A stretch of DNA of 64,000 bases from Saprospiraceae bacterium (GTDB taxonomy: Bacteria > Bacteroidota > Bacteroidia > Chitinophagales > Saprospiraceae): assembly GCA_028285545.1 (NCBI GenBank), contig JANQPA010000075.1, forward strand, positions 90,136 through 154,135. Reading direction: 5' to 3'. A program made the position numbers and the translations under genes. The notes beneath the pieces are model-generated. The model was given only the letters and a program-made list of their open reading frames with translations. It did no database searches and was not told where the DNA came from. Below, piece after piece: positions 27,356-36,608 of the stretch (position 1 is the stretch's first letter; every line of letters starts with the position of its first letter).

Positions 27356-27394
27356 TAAGAGATTACTTCTTTCATGTTCTGAAGTAATCTCTTA
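27356..27394 (+). terminator. Rho-independent terminator
   Basis: Perfect 14-bp stem TAAGAGATTACTTC (27356-27369) / GAAGTAATCTCTTA (27381-27394), followed by a T-rich tract (27394-27402). It ends the receptor transcript. Confidence 0.9.
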
Positions 27395-27402
27395 TTTTTT
27401 TC

Positions 27403-27846
27403 ACTCTTTACTAAGTTGAGCTCTAATATTGACTAAACAATTTATTTTCTTTAATTTGTAAGGATAGAAATCCTGAGATCAATATTTTTTAAGAAAATAT
27501 TGATCATTCATTAAGCTAAACCTAAAACCAGTGAAATCGAATACAGCCTATTTGCAATTATTGGATTATACAAGGCCAGTTATCTACCGCACCTTATTAA
27601 TCCATTGTCTTCTCTACTCCACACAAGTAAAATACCTAAGGTTTAGTACACTAACTGACTTTATAATTCGATTCAAATTTACTCCTGACAACGAGTAATT
27701 GAATGTCTTTCCTTAAGCGATAACAAATCATTTTTTTAATTATTAGCCTATACGGGTACGATAGGCAAATTGAAAGATTAGAAACTCAAAATATGAGTTA
27801 ATAATATTTTTTTTGATTATTTATTTCACCCCTAAACCAAAAAAAA
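27403..27846. other. Intergenic region before the protease pair
   Basis: About 440 nt, AT-rich, no gene seen. It has a perfect 12-bp hairpin GATCAATATTTT (27477-27488) / AAAATATTGATC (27494-27505) with a TTAAG loop, and a second hairpin GCCTAT / ATAGGC (27746-27751 / 27761-27766) about 80 nt before the first protease start. The second could be a regulatory site or leader structure. Confidence 0.5.
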
Positions 27847-28854
27847 ATGGCAGAAGCTAGATTTAGTCATTATGTCCGACTAGTTAGAGGTTTCAATACC
27901 TTTACCCAACTGATGAAATGTGATTGTATTAATGGATATGCTGTTGGAAGAAAGTATTCTAATGGCAAACCCTCCGATCAAATTTCAATTGTAGTATATG
28001 TGAATAAAAAAATGGGACTGCGACGTCTTCCCATTTCCAATCGAATACCTAAAACCTTAAGTATTCCCACTGAAGAAGGTAGTTTGGAATTCATTACAGA
28101 TGTTCAGGAAGCCAGATTTTCGGCACTTTCCTATACCAATAGAGAAAGGCCTGCCCGTAGTGGGAATAGCATTGGCCACATTAACATTACGGCGGGTACA
28201 CTAGGCGGATTGGTTAGAGATAATGTAACAGGTAATACTGTTATTCTATCAAATAATCATGTCATTGCAGATTCCAATGATGCGGGGATAGGAGATCCCA
28301 TTCTTCAACCCGGTCCTACTGATGGTGGAAGCTTTCCCAATGATCACATCGCAGACTTGACCCGTTTTGTTCCTATTGATTTTGGTAATAATGCTCAAAA
28401 TAGAGTAGATGGTGCCATTGCTACTCCCTTAAACCCAAATGATGTAGTTTGGTTTACCCGGGATATAGGACCTGAAACTCCCAGTAGTACAAGAGTGCTA
28501 AATGCAGGAGACATTGGAATTGCTGTTCAAAAAACAGGAAGAACGACAGAGCATACCTGGGGTTTTGTGGACTCCCTTTTTGCTACAGTACAGATAAAAT
28601 ATGAAATGTTTAAAAAAGCCACTTTTGTTGACCAAATCGTTGCCAGCACCAACCCTGGTGACCCAGAATTTTCTAATGGTGGCGATTCTGGGTCTTTGGT
28701 TTATGATGAAGAACAATCTTGTATTGGATTACTTTTTGGAGGTTCTGAAGGTACAGGCGGTGAAGCCGGGACTACCATCATTAATCCAATCAACTATGTA
28801 TTTTCTCAGTTGAACATCAGCTTATTGAACACTGGTGATCATCCTACATCCTAG
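27847..28854 (+). CDS. Trypsin-fold serine protease with N-terminal NAL1-like module (paralog A)
   Basis: 335 aa. A catalytic triad can be placed: H138 ([11 protein letters not shown]), D188 (RVDGAIATP) and S281 ([10 protein letters not shown]). The N-terminal 25-85 region ([35 protein letters not shown]) is a small alpha/beta module that precedes such domains in bacterial and plant NAL1-like proteins. There is no signal peptide, so secretion would need another route; it may act in the cytoplasm. A paralog of the same length lies 51 nt downstream with the triad at the same positions. Substrate unknown. Confidence 0.85.
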   Translation: MAEARFSHYVRLVRGFNTFTQLMKCDCINGYAVGRKYSNGKPSDQISIVVYVNKKMGLRRLPISNRIPKTLSIPTEEGSLEFITDVQEARFSALSYTNRERPARSGNSIGHINITAGTLGGLVRDNVTGNTVILSNNHVIADSNDAGIGDPILQPGPTDGGSFPNDHIADLTRFVPIDFGNNAQNRVDGAIATPLNPNDVVWFTRDIGPETPSSTRVLNAGDIGIAVQKTGRTTEHTWGFVDSLFATVQIKYEMFKKATFVDQIVASTNPGDPEFSNGGDSGSLVYDEEQSCIGLLFGGSEGTGGEAGTTIINPINYVFSQLNISLLNTGDHPTS

Positions 28855-28905
28855 CAAATACTGAGATTTTAAGCATTCATTATTCATCAAAAACCCAAAA
28901 TTAAA

Positions 28906-29925
28906 ATGGCAGAGGCAAATTTTAATGATTATGTTAGGTTGGTTAGAGGATTTAATACCTTTTCTAACCTCATGCAATGCGATTGCATCAATGGCTATGC
29001 GGTGGGAAGAAAATACACTAAAGGAAGACCTCTTGATCAATATTCCATTATTGTTTACGTTAATAAAAAACTAAGCCTTAGGCGTCTTCCTATATCTAAT
29101 CGAATTCCTAAGAGGCTTAGCATACCTACCATAGATGGCACTTTAGATTTTACTACTGATGTTCAGGAAGCCAGATTTTCTGCGCTTTCCTATACCAACA
29201 GAGAAAGACCTGCTCCAAGCGGGATAAGCATCGGGCACGTCAACATTTCAGCCGGTACCCTTGGAGGATTGGTATATGATAAGCTTACAAATAATACCGT
29301 AATTTTATCAAATAACCATGTAATAGCGGATGGTAATGAAGCAGCCGTTGGAGATGCCATTCTTCAACCTGGTCCTGCTGACGGAGGCACTTTTCCGAAT
29401 GATCATATTGCTAATTTGACCCGTTTTGTTCCTATTGATTATGCAGAGGACGCTGAAAATCGAGTTGATGGAGCCATAGCAACTCCACTGGATCTTAAGG
29501 ATCTCACCTGGTTTACCAGGGATATTGGTGCTGAAAACCCAAGCTCTATCAGAATTTTGAATGAAGGGGATCTGGGGCTTCCAGTGAGAAAAACGGGTAG
29601 GACTACGGAACATACAACTGGTTTTGTGGAAGCCTTATTTGCAAGGATTCAGGTCAAATATTCACTTTTTCAAAAGGCAAATTTTGTTGATCAAATTATC
29701 GTTTCCCAACTTGCAGCAGAAGAGGATTTTTCTAGTGGTGGGGATTCAGGATCATTGGTTTATGATTGGGATCAAAATTGTGTAGGTCTACTATTTGCTG
29801 GTTCTGAAGCAAGTGATGAAACGGCTGCTACAACTATTATAAATCCTATTAGCTTTGTCTTATCACAATTGAATATTGAATTTTTACCATCAGGTGCACA
29901 TCCTTCACCGGATCCAGTATCTTAG
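28906..29925 (+). CDS. Trypsin-fold serine protease with N-terminal NAL1-like module (paralog B)
   Basis: 339 aa, tandem paralog of the preceding gene; alignment is gap-free through the triad H138, D188, S281. Most differences are conservative; the region from 254 to 275 (before GGDSGS) and the C-terminal tail diverge most, which may change specificity. Like paralog A it lacks a signal peptide. The preceding spacer is short, so the two are probably co-transcribed. A GC-rich hairpin follows at 29947-29971. Confidence 0.85.
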   Translation: MAEANFNDYVRLVRGFNTFSNLMQCDCINGYAVGRKYTKGRPLDQYSIIVYVNKKLSLRRLPISNRIPKRLSIPTIDGTLDFTTDVQEARFSALSYTNRERPAPSGISIGHVNISAGTLGGLVYDKLTNNTVILSNNHVIADGNEAAVGDAILQPGPADGGTFPNDHIANLTRFVPIDYAEDAENRVDGAIATPLDLKDLTWFTRDIGAENPSSIRILNEGDLGLPVRKTGRTTEHTTGFVEALFARIQVKYSLFQKANFVDQIIVSQLAAEEDFSSGGDSGSLVYDWDQNCVGLLFAGSEASDETAATTIINPISFVLSQLNIEFLPSGAHPSPDPVS

Positions 29926-29946
29926 GTTTTATTAATATTAAATGTT

Positions 29947-29971
29947 ACTGTGGTGCTGCCGGCACCACAGT
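29947..29971. terminator. GC-rich hairpin after protease B
   Basis: ACTGTGGTGC (29947-29956) pairs perfectly with GCACCACAGT (29962-29971) around TGCCG. No U-run follows, so it may attenuate or stabilise the mRNA rather than end it; the small lipoprotein starts 27 nt later. Confidence 0.6.
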
Positions 29972-29997
29972 AGATATTTAAAATAAAAATTTACATT

Positions 29998-30318
29998 TTG
30001 AGATTTCTATTCATTATTATAGGGTTTGTCATTTCAATATCCTGCATGAATTGCAATAGTAAGATCAATGGCAAACAACAAAGTGAAACAAATTCTAATA
30101 TGCAAGATTCAATTCCTATTCAAGAAGCCATAAAAAAAGCCAATTCCTGGATGAATATCTCAGGAGTTGAAGGCATTGGTGCGGGCAAAGAGGGAGGTGA
30201 ACTATGTATTCTGGTTTATACTTCTAAACCGGACTCAGCCTTTCAGGGAAAAATCCCGGACACATTTCACAACTACCCTGTTGTTTTTAGAAGAAAAGGT
30301 AAGTTTAAAACCCAATAA
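29998..30318 (+). CDS. Small lipoprotein resembling the N-terminal module of the upstream proteases
   Basis: 106 aa starting at TTG (29998); no ATG gives a signal peptide. The N-terminus RFLFIIIGFVISISCMNC has a lipoprotein signal with candidate lipidation Cys at C16 or C19. Residues about 52-100 contain VEGIGAG, ELCILVYTSKP, KIPDTFHNYPVVF, which follow the same order as [29 protein letters not shown] in the two proteases. The similarity is short and by eye. It may be a membrane-anchored copy of the module, for example an inhibitor or adaptor; that is inference. Confidence 0.7.
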   Translation: MRFLFIIIGFVISISCMNCNSKINGKQQSETNSNMQDSIPIQEAIKKANSWMNISGVEGIGAGKEGGELCILVYTSKPDSAFQGKIPDTFHNYPVVFRRKGKFKTQ

Positions 30319-30429
30319 GTTATCGCCAAGAACAATTCCAATAAGTGGGACAACTGTACTTATTTTAATCAAAAAAATAATCCATTTGGATATCTCATCA
30401 TCTTAAGATAATTTATAGATCAAAACAGA

Positions 30430-31470
30430 ATGCCCTTTTCTGCAAAACTTAGCATCTTTATTTTTTTATTGCTCGCATATGCATGTAGTAAAACCAGTCC
30501 AAAATTGGATTCTTGTTCCAATTTTTTCGATTGTACAAATGAGAATGTTTCGACATCTTCGGATATAAATTCTTTAGATCAATTACTATCTGACCACAAA
30601 AGTCTAATCAGATGTGGTCAATGGACTGATGCTGTAAAAAGATTGCAATCCTTCCTGAACAAGAATACTTCCCAATTAAACAACAAAAACAAATCACATT
30701 TAATGCTCTTGGTTGGAGAAATAATTTGGAAGCAGGGAGATGATGATTTAGCCGAAAACATATTAAAAGAAGCTTTGCAACAAATTCAATCCAGTCCAGA
30801 TGATCCAAGCTATGGCAGCATCTTGTACAACCTGGGAGAAATTTATTATATCCGGCATTTTATAAAAAATCAGCCTGTCCTGGAAGAGGCTCAAAAGTTT
30901 CATTATCAGTCAAAATATATTCGTTCCCATTATGGAGACAGTACAGGCTTGACACACTCGTTGTCCAGGATTGGGGTAATGCAAGAACGAGCCAGAAATA
31001 TTGACAGTGCTTTGTATTATTATCGAACGGCTATTTCAATAGGAGAAGCATTGAATTATCCCTTAGGAACTACAAGGCCGCATACTCATCTGGGGGTTTA
31101 TTACAGAAGTCAGGGAGATACCCTTCAAGCTATGTCTCATTTTGAAAAATCACTAACTATAAATCAAGAACACTACAATTTCGAAGCAGTCGTTTTCAAC
31201 CTTGTCAATATCAATCGCTTAAGAGTAGAAAAAGGTCAAAACCTGGATGCTGCAATTGAACAAATGGAGTGCGCTTTAAAAATAGCCCGAAAGATTGATT
31301 TTAAGCTGGGAATAGTCAATACACTTTTTAATTTAGGATTACTAGCTGAACAAAAGGAGGACCAAGAATCTGCCTTGATCTATTATCAGAAGATTAATGA
31401 AGAAGCAGAGCAAGTAGGATATGAGGTTTTTTCAGGATTAGCTAATACTAAAATAAAAAGCCTACAGTAA
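30430..31470 (+). CDS. TPR-repeat lipoprotein
   Basis: 346 aa. Signal MPFSAKLSIFIFLLLAYAC with the lipidation Cys at about residue 19. After an Asn/Ser-rich linker it has about six tetratricopeptide repeats (for example DSALYYYRTAISIGEALNYP, LQAMSHFEKSLTINQEHY, DAAIEQMECALKIARKIDF, ESALIYYQKINEEAEQVG). It resembles the sensor part of the TPR kinases here but has no kinase domain. Likely a periplasmic protein-interaction lipoprotein. It lies downstream of the protease pair and may be co-transcribed with the small lipoprotein 111 nt upstream. Confidence 0.85.
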   Translation: MPFSAKLSIFIFLLLAYACSKTSPKLDSCSNFFDCTNENVSTSSDINSLDQLLSDHKSLIRCGQWTDAVKRLQSFLNKNTSQLNNKNKSHLMLLVGEIIWKQGDDDLAENILKEALQQIQSSPDDPSYGSILYNLGEIYYIRHFIKNQPVLEEAQKFHYQSKYIRSHYGDSTGLTHSLSRIGVMQERARNIDSALYYYRTAISIGEALNYPLGTTRPHTHLGVYYRSQGDTLQAMSHFEKSLTINQEHYNFEAVVFNLVNINRLRVEKGQNLDAAIEQMECALKIARKIDFKLGIVNTLFNLGLLAEQKEDQESALIYYQKINEEAEQVGYEVFSGLANTKIKSLQ

Positions 31471-31500
31471 AAAAAGTAGGCGACCGAGGTCGCCCACCAA
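31470..31500 (-). terminator. Terminator of galT, REP-like
   Basis: Perfect hairpin GGCGACC-GA-GGTCGCC at 31479-31494. On the minus strand it is followed by a T-run (31470-31477), so it terminates galKT. The minus-strand flank TTGGTGG before the stem and CTAC after it resembles the REP-like hairpins around 47.6-48.8 kb. Confidence 0.75.
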
Positions 31501-31536
31501 GCCCTAACCAAATAAAACCAAATTATTTATCTTAAA

Positions 31537-32559
31537 TTAATTTACCATTTCTCGAAGTTTGCTTGCCGCCATTTCTGCTGTAATATCCCGTTGCGGATTG
31601 GCAAACATTTCATAGCCCACCATAAATTTTTTGACTGAGGCCGACCGCAATAAAGGGGGGTAAAAGGTCATATGGAAATGCCACTCAGAATGATCTTTCC
31701 CGTCTGTAGGCGCTTGATGAATGCCAGAAGAATAAGGAAAAGAAGTATCAAAAACCCGATCGAAAGCTTGAGTAAGTTCTTTTAATATAGCAGCATAGGC
31801 CAATTTCTCTGATGAGGTCAACTGGCCAATATGCTGTATATGCCTTCTAGGTATGATCATCGCCTCATAAGGCCAGACCGCCCAAAAAGGTACTATGGCT
31901 ACAAAATGTTCATTTACCGTAATCAGACGTTCTTTCAACACTAGTTCCTGCTCGATGTATGTCTGTAGCAAGCTTTTGCCCTGTCTTTTCCAGTAGTTCA
32001 GCTGATGTTTTGACTTTTTCACGATCTCCTGAGGGATAGAACTTTGAGCCCAAATCTGACCATGTGGATGTGGATTACTACATCCCATAATGGCTCCTTT
32101 ATTTTCAAATATTTGAACATGATTGATGAAAGGCTTATTCCCTAGTTCTAAATATTCCTTTTGCCACAAATCAATTACTTTTTTGATATCCCCAAGCTTC
32201 ATATCTGGTATAGTGAGCGAATGATCAGGAGAGAAACAAATGACCCTGCAAATCCCCTTTTCACCAGATGCCCTAAGTAATCCATTTTGATAGGTAGCCT
32301 CTGTAGTATGAGATAATAAAGCTCCAAAATCATTATCAAATGCATAAACATCCTCATAAACTGGAGTTTCAGAGCCATTGGCCCGAACATTTCCAGGACA
32401 TAAATAACATTTTGGATCGTACTGCGGCCGATTAGTAACCTGAGATTTTTCTACTTTTCCTTGCCAAGGACGTTTGGTCCGGTGTGGGGAGACCAATACC
32501 CATTCGCCAGTTAATATATTGTATCTCCTATGAGGGTCGTCTGAAAAATTAAGTGACAT
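31537..32559 (-). CDS. galT: Galactose-1-phosphate uridylyltransferase
   Basis: 340 aa from ATG at 32559 (MSLNFSDDPH); an in-frame TTG two codons upstream is unlikely. The HPH catalytic motif with nucleophile H166 is in GCSNPHPHGQIWAQSS. C51 and C54 (CYLCPG) match the zinc ligands of the family, and HSEWHFHMTFYPP is the C-terminal metal/substrate motif. It transfers UMP between UDP-glucose and galactose 1-phosphate in the Leloir pathway. It follows galK after 45 nt and is co-transcribed; a terminator lies after it. Confidence 0.97.
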   Translation of the reverse strand: MSLNFSDDPHRRYNILTGEWVLVSPHRTKRPWQGKVEKSQVTNRPQYDPKCYLCPGNVRANGSETPVYEDVYAFDNDFGALLSHTTEATYQNGLLRASGEKGICRVICFSPDHSLTIPDMKLGDIKKVIDLWQKEYLELGNKPFINHVQIFENKGAIMGCSNPHPHGQIWAQSSIPQEIVKKSKHQLNYWKRQGKSLLQTYIEQELVLKERLITVNEHFVAIVPFWAVWPYEAMIIPRRHIQHIGQLTSSEKLAYAAILKELTQAFDRVFDTSFPYSSGIHQAPTDGKDHSEWHFHMTFYPPLLRSASVKKFMVGYEMFANPQRDITAEMAASKLREMVN

Positions 32560-32604
32560 AATCAAAAAATTTTATCAATTCTGATGCTCCGCAAAATTTC
32601 ACTT

Positions 32605-33732
32605 TTAAGTAGTCTGCGTTAATTGACTTGTACCTTCCTCAGCATAAACAGTGTAAATACTTAAGTCTATCCCAAACTTCGCCCGATAAGCATTGGAAAT
32701 ATTGTCTATAAATTCTTCCTTTCTATGGACTTCGATAAGATTCAAAGTGCAGCCTCCAAACCCTCCTCCCATCATTCGACTGCCAAGAACATATTCCTTA
32801 TCTAATGTCTGCTGCACCAGAAAGTCTAATTCAGAACAGCTTACTTTATAATCGTTTTGCAGACTAAAATGAGATTGATATATAAGATTTCCCAGTTGCC
32901 AGTAATCGTTTTTTAGCAATGCCTCTTTTGCTTTGTGCGTCCGCTCAATTTCCCAAACAACATGGCTGCAACGCCGGTAAATATGATCAGGTAATTCTTC
33001 TTTGTGTCGAATTAACCTGGCCTTTGAAACATCACGCAATTTTGTTATTTCAGGATAGTGAGCCTTTAGGATTTTCACCCCTTCTTCACATTCTGAACGG
33101 CGAGTATTGTATTCCGAAGATGCCAAAGCATGAGAGACATTGGTATTTAATAACAACAATTGATGGTTACCTAAGTCCATAGGAACATATTCAAAATTAA
33201 GAGACCGGCAATCCAAAAGCATCGCATGATCTTTTTTACCCATCATACTAGCAAATTGGTCCATGATACCACATTTAATGCCAACAAAATTATGCTCTGC
33301 CATCTGACAGGCTTTGATCAAATCCCATTTGTTTATACCTAAATCAAATAATTCATTCAAGCCACTTGCCAAACTACATTCTAATGCTGCTGAGGAGCTC
33401 ATACCTCCTCCAATAGGAACATTGCCCTTGAAGGTGCCTTCAAAGCCTTGGATAGAGGCTCCTAAATTCTGCAATTCATGGATTACCCCCATCACATAGT
33501 TTGGCCATCCACCTTTTTTTGTGGGATGAAAAGAGGTAATATCAAATGAAAAAGACTCTCCAAGGTTTTCAGCAGTTATATGCCCCTTTTTATCAGAACC
33601 ATTTTTCTTTAAGTTAAAAACGGTGTTTTTATTGATAGCTGCCGGAAGTACAAAACCATCATTATAGTCCACATGCTCCCCTATAATGTTTATCCTTCCT
33701 GGTGCTTGAACCTTAATTATTTCCGCTTCCAT
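32605..33732 (-). CDS. galK: Galactokinase
   Basis: 375 aa, normal length. The GHMP-kinase signatures are present: APGRINIIGEHVDYNDG (10-26), the phosphate loop PIGGGMSSSAALE (106-118) and MMGGGFGGCTLNLI near residues 330-343. The catalytic base aspartate is in CGIMDQFASM. It phosphorylates galactose at C1. It leads the galK-galT operon and is transcribed away from the Nudix-type regulator across a shared operator. Confidence 0.97.
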   Translation of the reverse strand: MEAEIIKVQAPGRINIIGEHVDYNDGFVLPAAINKNTVFNLKKNGSDKKGHITAENLGESFSFDITSFHPTKKGGWPNYVMGVIHELQNLGASIQGFEGTFKGNVPIGGGMSSSAALECSLASGLNELFDLGINKWDLIKACQMAEHNFVGIKCGIMDQFASMMGKKDHAMLLDCRSLNFEYVPMDLGNHQLLLLNTNVSHALASSEYNTRRSECEEGVKILKAHYPEITKLRDVSKARLIRHKEELPDHIYRRCSHVVWEIERTHKAKEALLKNDYWQLGNLIYQSHFSLQNDYKVSCSELDFLVQQTLDKEYVLGSRMMGGGFGGCTLNLIEVHRKEEFIDNISNAYRAKFGIDLSIYTVYAEEGTSQLTQTT

Positions 33733-33874
33733 GTAATTGCTTCTTAAAAGCAGTTTCCCCTATTCAGAGGAAAGCTGCTGATCAATAATGTATGAAACTA
33801 TAGTACAATCATTTTGCTTTGAATGAATTTCCATTTCAGAGCGAAAAAGTTTGGAAAATATCATCCTTGTGTTT

Positions 33875-33921
33875 TAAGCGTAATTTTTACGTTTATTTTA
33901 TAAGTGTAAATAAAACGCTTA
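33875..33921. promoter_or_regulatory. Dyad operator between galK and the Nudix-type regulator
   Basis: TAAGCGT (33875-33881) is mirrored by ACGCTTA (33915-33921), with internal TTTAC (33886-33890) roughly mirrored by GTAAA (33906-33910). It lies between the divergent galK (143 nt away) and regulator (36 nt away) starts. It is therefore the best candidate for the binding site of the adjacent regulator. Confidence 0.7.
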
Positions 33922-33956
33922 TTATTGTGAATTCAAAATTTTTTACTTGATTTTTT

Positions 33957-34661
33957 ATGAATACCCACTCAAAAACAGTCTATTATCAGGAAGCGTTCCC
34001 CATTTTAATGGCCGTGGACTGTGTCATTTTTGGATTTGACAGGCAAGAATTGAAGCTACTTTTGTTCAAAAGAAAGATAGAGCCCTTTAAAAATGAATGG
34101 TCAGTTATAGGCAGTTTTGTCAGCCCTACTGAAGGCGTTAAAGAATCTGCAATCAGGGTATTAGAAGAATATACGGGCTTGAGTAACATATTTATGGACT
34201 CTCTGAATTGCTATGGGGAGATCGATCGTGACCCCGGCGCCAGAGTAGTCTCACAAGCTTTTTTTGCTTTGATTCGGCTAGGAGAAGAAGAAGCTCAAAT
34301 GGTCGAAACTCATCAAGCCAATTGGTTTGGTTTAAATTCAATTCCCCCTCTCATACTAGATCACAACCAAATGGTAAAGGATAGTTTAGAGAAACTGCGA
34401 AGAAAGACGCGTTATCAGCCTATTGGCTTTGAATTGCTTCCAGAAAAATTCACCATCCCACAATTGCAAAGCCTCTATGAAGCAATTTACCAGCGGCAGC
34501 TTGATCGTAGAAACTTCCGCAAAAAAATCCTCTCCATGAATATCCTGGAAAAGCTAAGCGAAAAAGATAAATCTACTTCCAAAAAAGGGGCTTATTTATA
34601 TCGATTTGATTCAAAAAGATATGAGGAGATGGTTAAAAGGGGGATTGATTTTGTATTGTAA
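33957..34661 (+). CDS. Nudix-domain transcriptional regulator (NrtR/AraR-like), probable galactose regulator
   Basis: 234 aa. Residues about 10-150 form a Nudix-like domain (ILMAVDCVIFGFDRQELKLL). The Nudix box is degenerate: GSFVSPTEGVKESAIRVLEE has Val where the catalytic REL motif needs Glu, so hydrolysis is unlikely. Residues about 155-230 are the winged helix typical of this class (FTIPQLQSLYEAIYQRQLDR, RNFRKKILSM, and the wing with GAYLYRFD). Bacteroidota relatives use the Nudix domain to bind sugars or nucleotides. Divergence from galKT across a dyad suggests control by galactose or a galactose phosphate. Confidence 0.9.
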   Translation: MNTHSKTVYYQEAFPILMAVDCVIFGFDRQELKLLLFKRKIEPFKNEWSVIGSFVSPTEGVKESAIRVLEEYTGLSNIFMDSLNCYGEIDRDPGARVVSQAFFALIRLGEEEAQMVETHQANWFGLNSIPPLILDHNQMVKDSLEKLRRKTRYQPIGFELLPEKFTIPQLQSLYEAIYQRQLDRRNFRKKILSMNILEKLSEKDKSTSKKGAYLYRFDSKRYEEMVKRGIDFVL

Positions 34662-34706
34662 GTTAAGCAAAACCGAAAATGTAATCTCTCGGTCATCAAG
34701 GTAAAT

Positions 34707-34724
34707 ATCGCATGCCCATGCGAT
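34707..34724. repeat. Palindrome ATCGCATG-cc-CATGCGAT (copy 1)
   Basis: Perfect 8-bp arms with a 2-nt centre, about 140 nt before the TIG/serine-hydrolase start. The same arms occur at 37934-37951 before the NHL-protein gene, so this may be a shared operator. Confidence 0.65.
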
Positions 34725-34862
34725 TGGCTGCCCTTCTTTTTTACCCTATTTTCTGAGCCTAATTCCATTACTGGGAATGAGGACAATGGTCGATTTTAAC
34801 CTTGTCCAAATGTCGACTTAGTGTGAATTGTCTGAATCAATTCAAATTTAAATCATTAGTTT

Positions 34863-36542
34863 ATGAAAAAAATGCTCGCACTCTTTATTAGTCTCCTAAT
34901 TTTCAGCAATTGTAATAAAGAAAATCCGCCGGATCCTTTTGAACACAGTGGCCCTATCTTTATACACTCCTTTAACCCTATTTCGGGATTTTGTGGAGAT
35001 GAAATTACCATTATGGGTGAAAATTTTGCGCTTAACCTGCAACTTAATCAAGTCTCTGTCAATGGAGTTGAGGCAAAAGTGATACAAGCCTCTGCTGATC
35101 AATTAAAAATTCAATTACCTGATGGAGCTACCACTGGGAAAATAAAAATCCAGATAAATGCTGAAACAGCGACAAGCACACAGGATTTCGAAGTTTTAAT
35201 TCCTGAAGTTCCAATAATTACAGGTTTTTCACCAGAAGGTGGGGCTCCTGGAAATACCATCCAAATTTTTGGAGAAAATTTTGGAGAAAATCTAGGTTTT
35301 GGGACTTCTGTTCAAATTGGAGGTGTTGAAGCTAATATTGTGGAACAATCGCCGACTAAACTCAAAGTAGTTGTTCCTTCAACAAATTCCTCCTCTAAAA
35401 TCTCGGTAAATGTAAAAGGACAGATTGCACAGACAGATGAAAACTTTAAAATCTTTTCAACTGATATCCAAAAAGCCCTGGATGATTTAATAGCAAATAA
35501 TCCAAACATTCCATCCATTTCTCTAGCCGTTGTGAAGGATGGGAAACCTTTTTATACATATGGTGCGGGAGTGTATGATGGAGCAAAAACCAAAAGACCT
35601 GACCATACAACGCTATATTTTACTTCTTCACTTTCCAAACTAATTATATCCGTTGCGATCATGCAACAGGTGGAGCAAGGAAATTTGGATATCGATGCAG
35701 ATATTAATAATTATTTACCTTTTGAGGTCAGAAATCCTAATTTTCCCAACACGATTATCACTCCCAAAATGCTTATGCAACACTCGGCTTCCCTGGCAAA
35801 CCCTTTTCCCGGTGAGGCTGCTGAAGATATTTTCTTTGCAAGAGATCCAACAGTACCCGTTAATCTGCATCCCTTGATAGAGGACATCCTCACTCCTGAA
35901 AGCGAAGTCTATAATTCAGCCATATGGATGAATGAAAAACCTGGAACAATTACTAAAAATTCTAATTTTGGAATGACTCTTTTGGGATATCTGGTAGAGG
36001 TGCTTTCTGATCAACATTTTAATGATTATACCAGAGAACACATTCTCCTTCCTTTGGGGATGAATACATCCAGCTATTTTTATCCCGACTTAAATCCGGA
36101 TAATGTTGCAGCGCTTTTTATAGGGACTTCTAACGAAACGCTCCTGGAACCCTTTACTCTTTGGCAGTACCCAGCTGGGCTTTTATTTACATCTGGTGAA
36201 GATTGGTCAAAGTTTATGATGGCCATCCTCAATAAAGGGTCTTATAATGGAAACCAGATTTTGCAAAGTAATTCTGTAGAGATGCTCCTGAATGCCATTA
36301 CCCCTTCGAATAACCTACTCCCCTACAGTTCTAACATAGGCCTGATTTGGCGGCAATCTGCTCTAAACCCCGGTTGGTTTGGGCACACCGGTGCAGGCGG
36401 AACAGTTACTCATGTCTCTGAAATAAATCCAGACAAAAATCTAGGATATGTTGTTTTTACCAATGAAGGAGCACTTGGTTTTATCATTGGTCCTGGAGGA
36501 ACTTTGAATACCATTATTCATCAATGGCTGGATGAATTGTAA
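34863..36542 (+). CDS. Lipoprotein with two IPT/TIG domains and a serine-hydrolase (class C beta-lactamase-like) domain
   Basis: 559 aa. Lipoprotein signal MKKMLALFISLLIFSNC (Cys at 17). Two IPT/TIG immunoglobulin-like domains follow (about 32-113: FNPISGFCGDEITIMGENF; about 115-195: FSPEGGAPGNTIQIFGENF), then a serine beta-lactamase-fold domain at about 205-555. The SxxK motif is in TSSLSKLIIS and the HTG motif in FGHTGAGG. The middle Tyr-x-Asn motif reads NSNFGMTLLG, with Asn where Tyr is usual, so activity may be altered. It is probably surface or periplasmic; peptidase/esterase function is inferred from the family. Confidence 0.88.
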   Translation: MKKMLALFISLLIFSNCNKENPPDPFEHSGPIFIHSFNPISGFCGDEITIMGENFALNLQLNQVSVNGVEAKVIQASADQLKIQLPDGATTGKIKIQINAETATSTQDFEVLIPEVPIITGFSPEGGAPGNTIQIFGENFGENLGFGTSVQIGGVEANIVEQSPTKLKVVVPSTNSSSKISVNVKGQIAQTDENFKIFSTDIQKALDDLIANNPNIPSISLAVVKDGKPFYTYGAGVYDGAKTKRPDHTTLYFTSSLSKLIISVAIMQQVEQGNLDIDADINNYLPFEVRNPNFPNTIITPKMLMQHSASLANPFPGEAAEDIFFARDPTVPVNLHPLIEDILTPESEVYNSAIWMNEKPGTITKNSNFGMTLLGYLVEVLSDQHFNDYTREHILLPLGMNTSSYFYPDLNPDNVAALFIGTSNETLLEPFTLWQYPAGLLFTSGEDWSKFMMAILNKGSYNGNQILQSNSVEMLLNAITPSNNLLPYSSNIGLIWRQSALNPGWFGHTGAGGTVTHVSEINPDKNLGYVVFTNEGALGFIIGPGGTLNTIIHQWLDEL

Positions 36543-36551
36543 TTCATTCAA

Positions 36552-36608
36552 AAAATAAAAATAGGATTTATGGGCCCCGCCGGTGCCCATAAATCCTATT
36601 TTTATTTT
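36552..36608. terminator. Bidirectional terminator with a 24-bp stem
   Basis: 36552-36575 pairs perfectly with 36585-36608 around a 9-nt loop. A-rich and T-rich ends (AAAATAAAAATAGG / CCTATTTTTATTTT) make it work in both directions. It separates the convergent hydrolase and NHL genes and overlaps the NHL stop codon. Confidence 0.9.
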
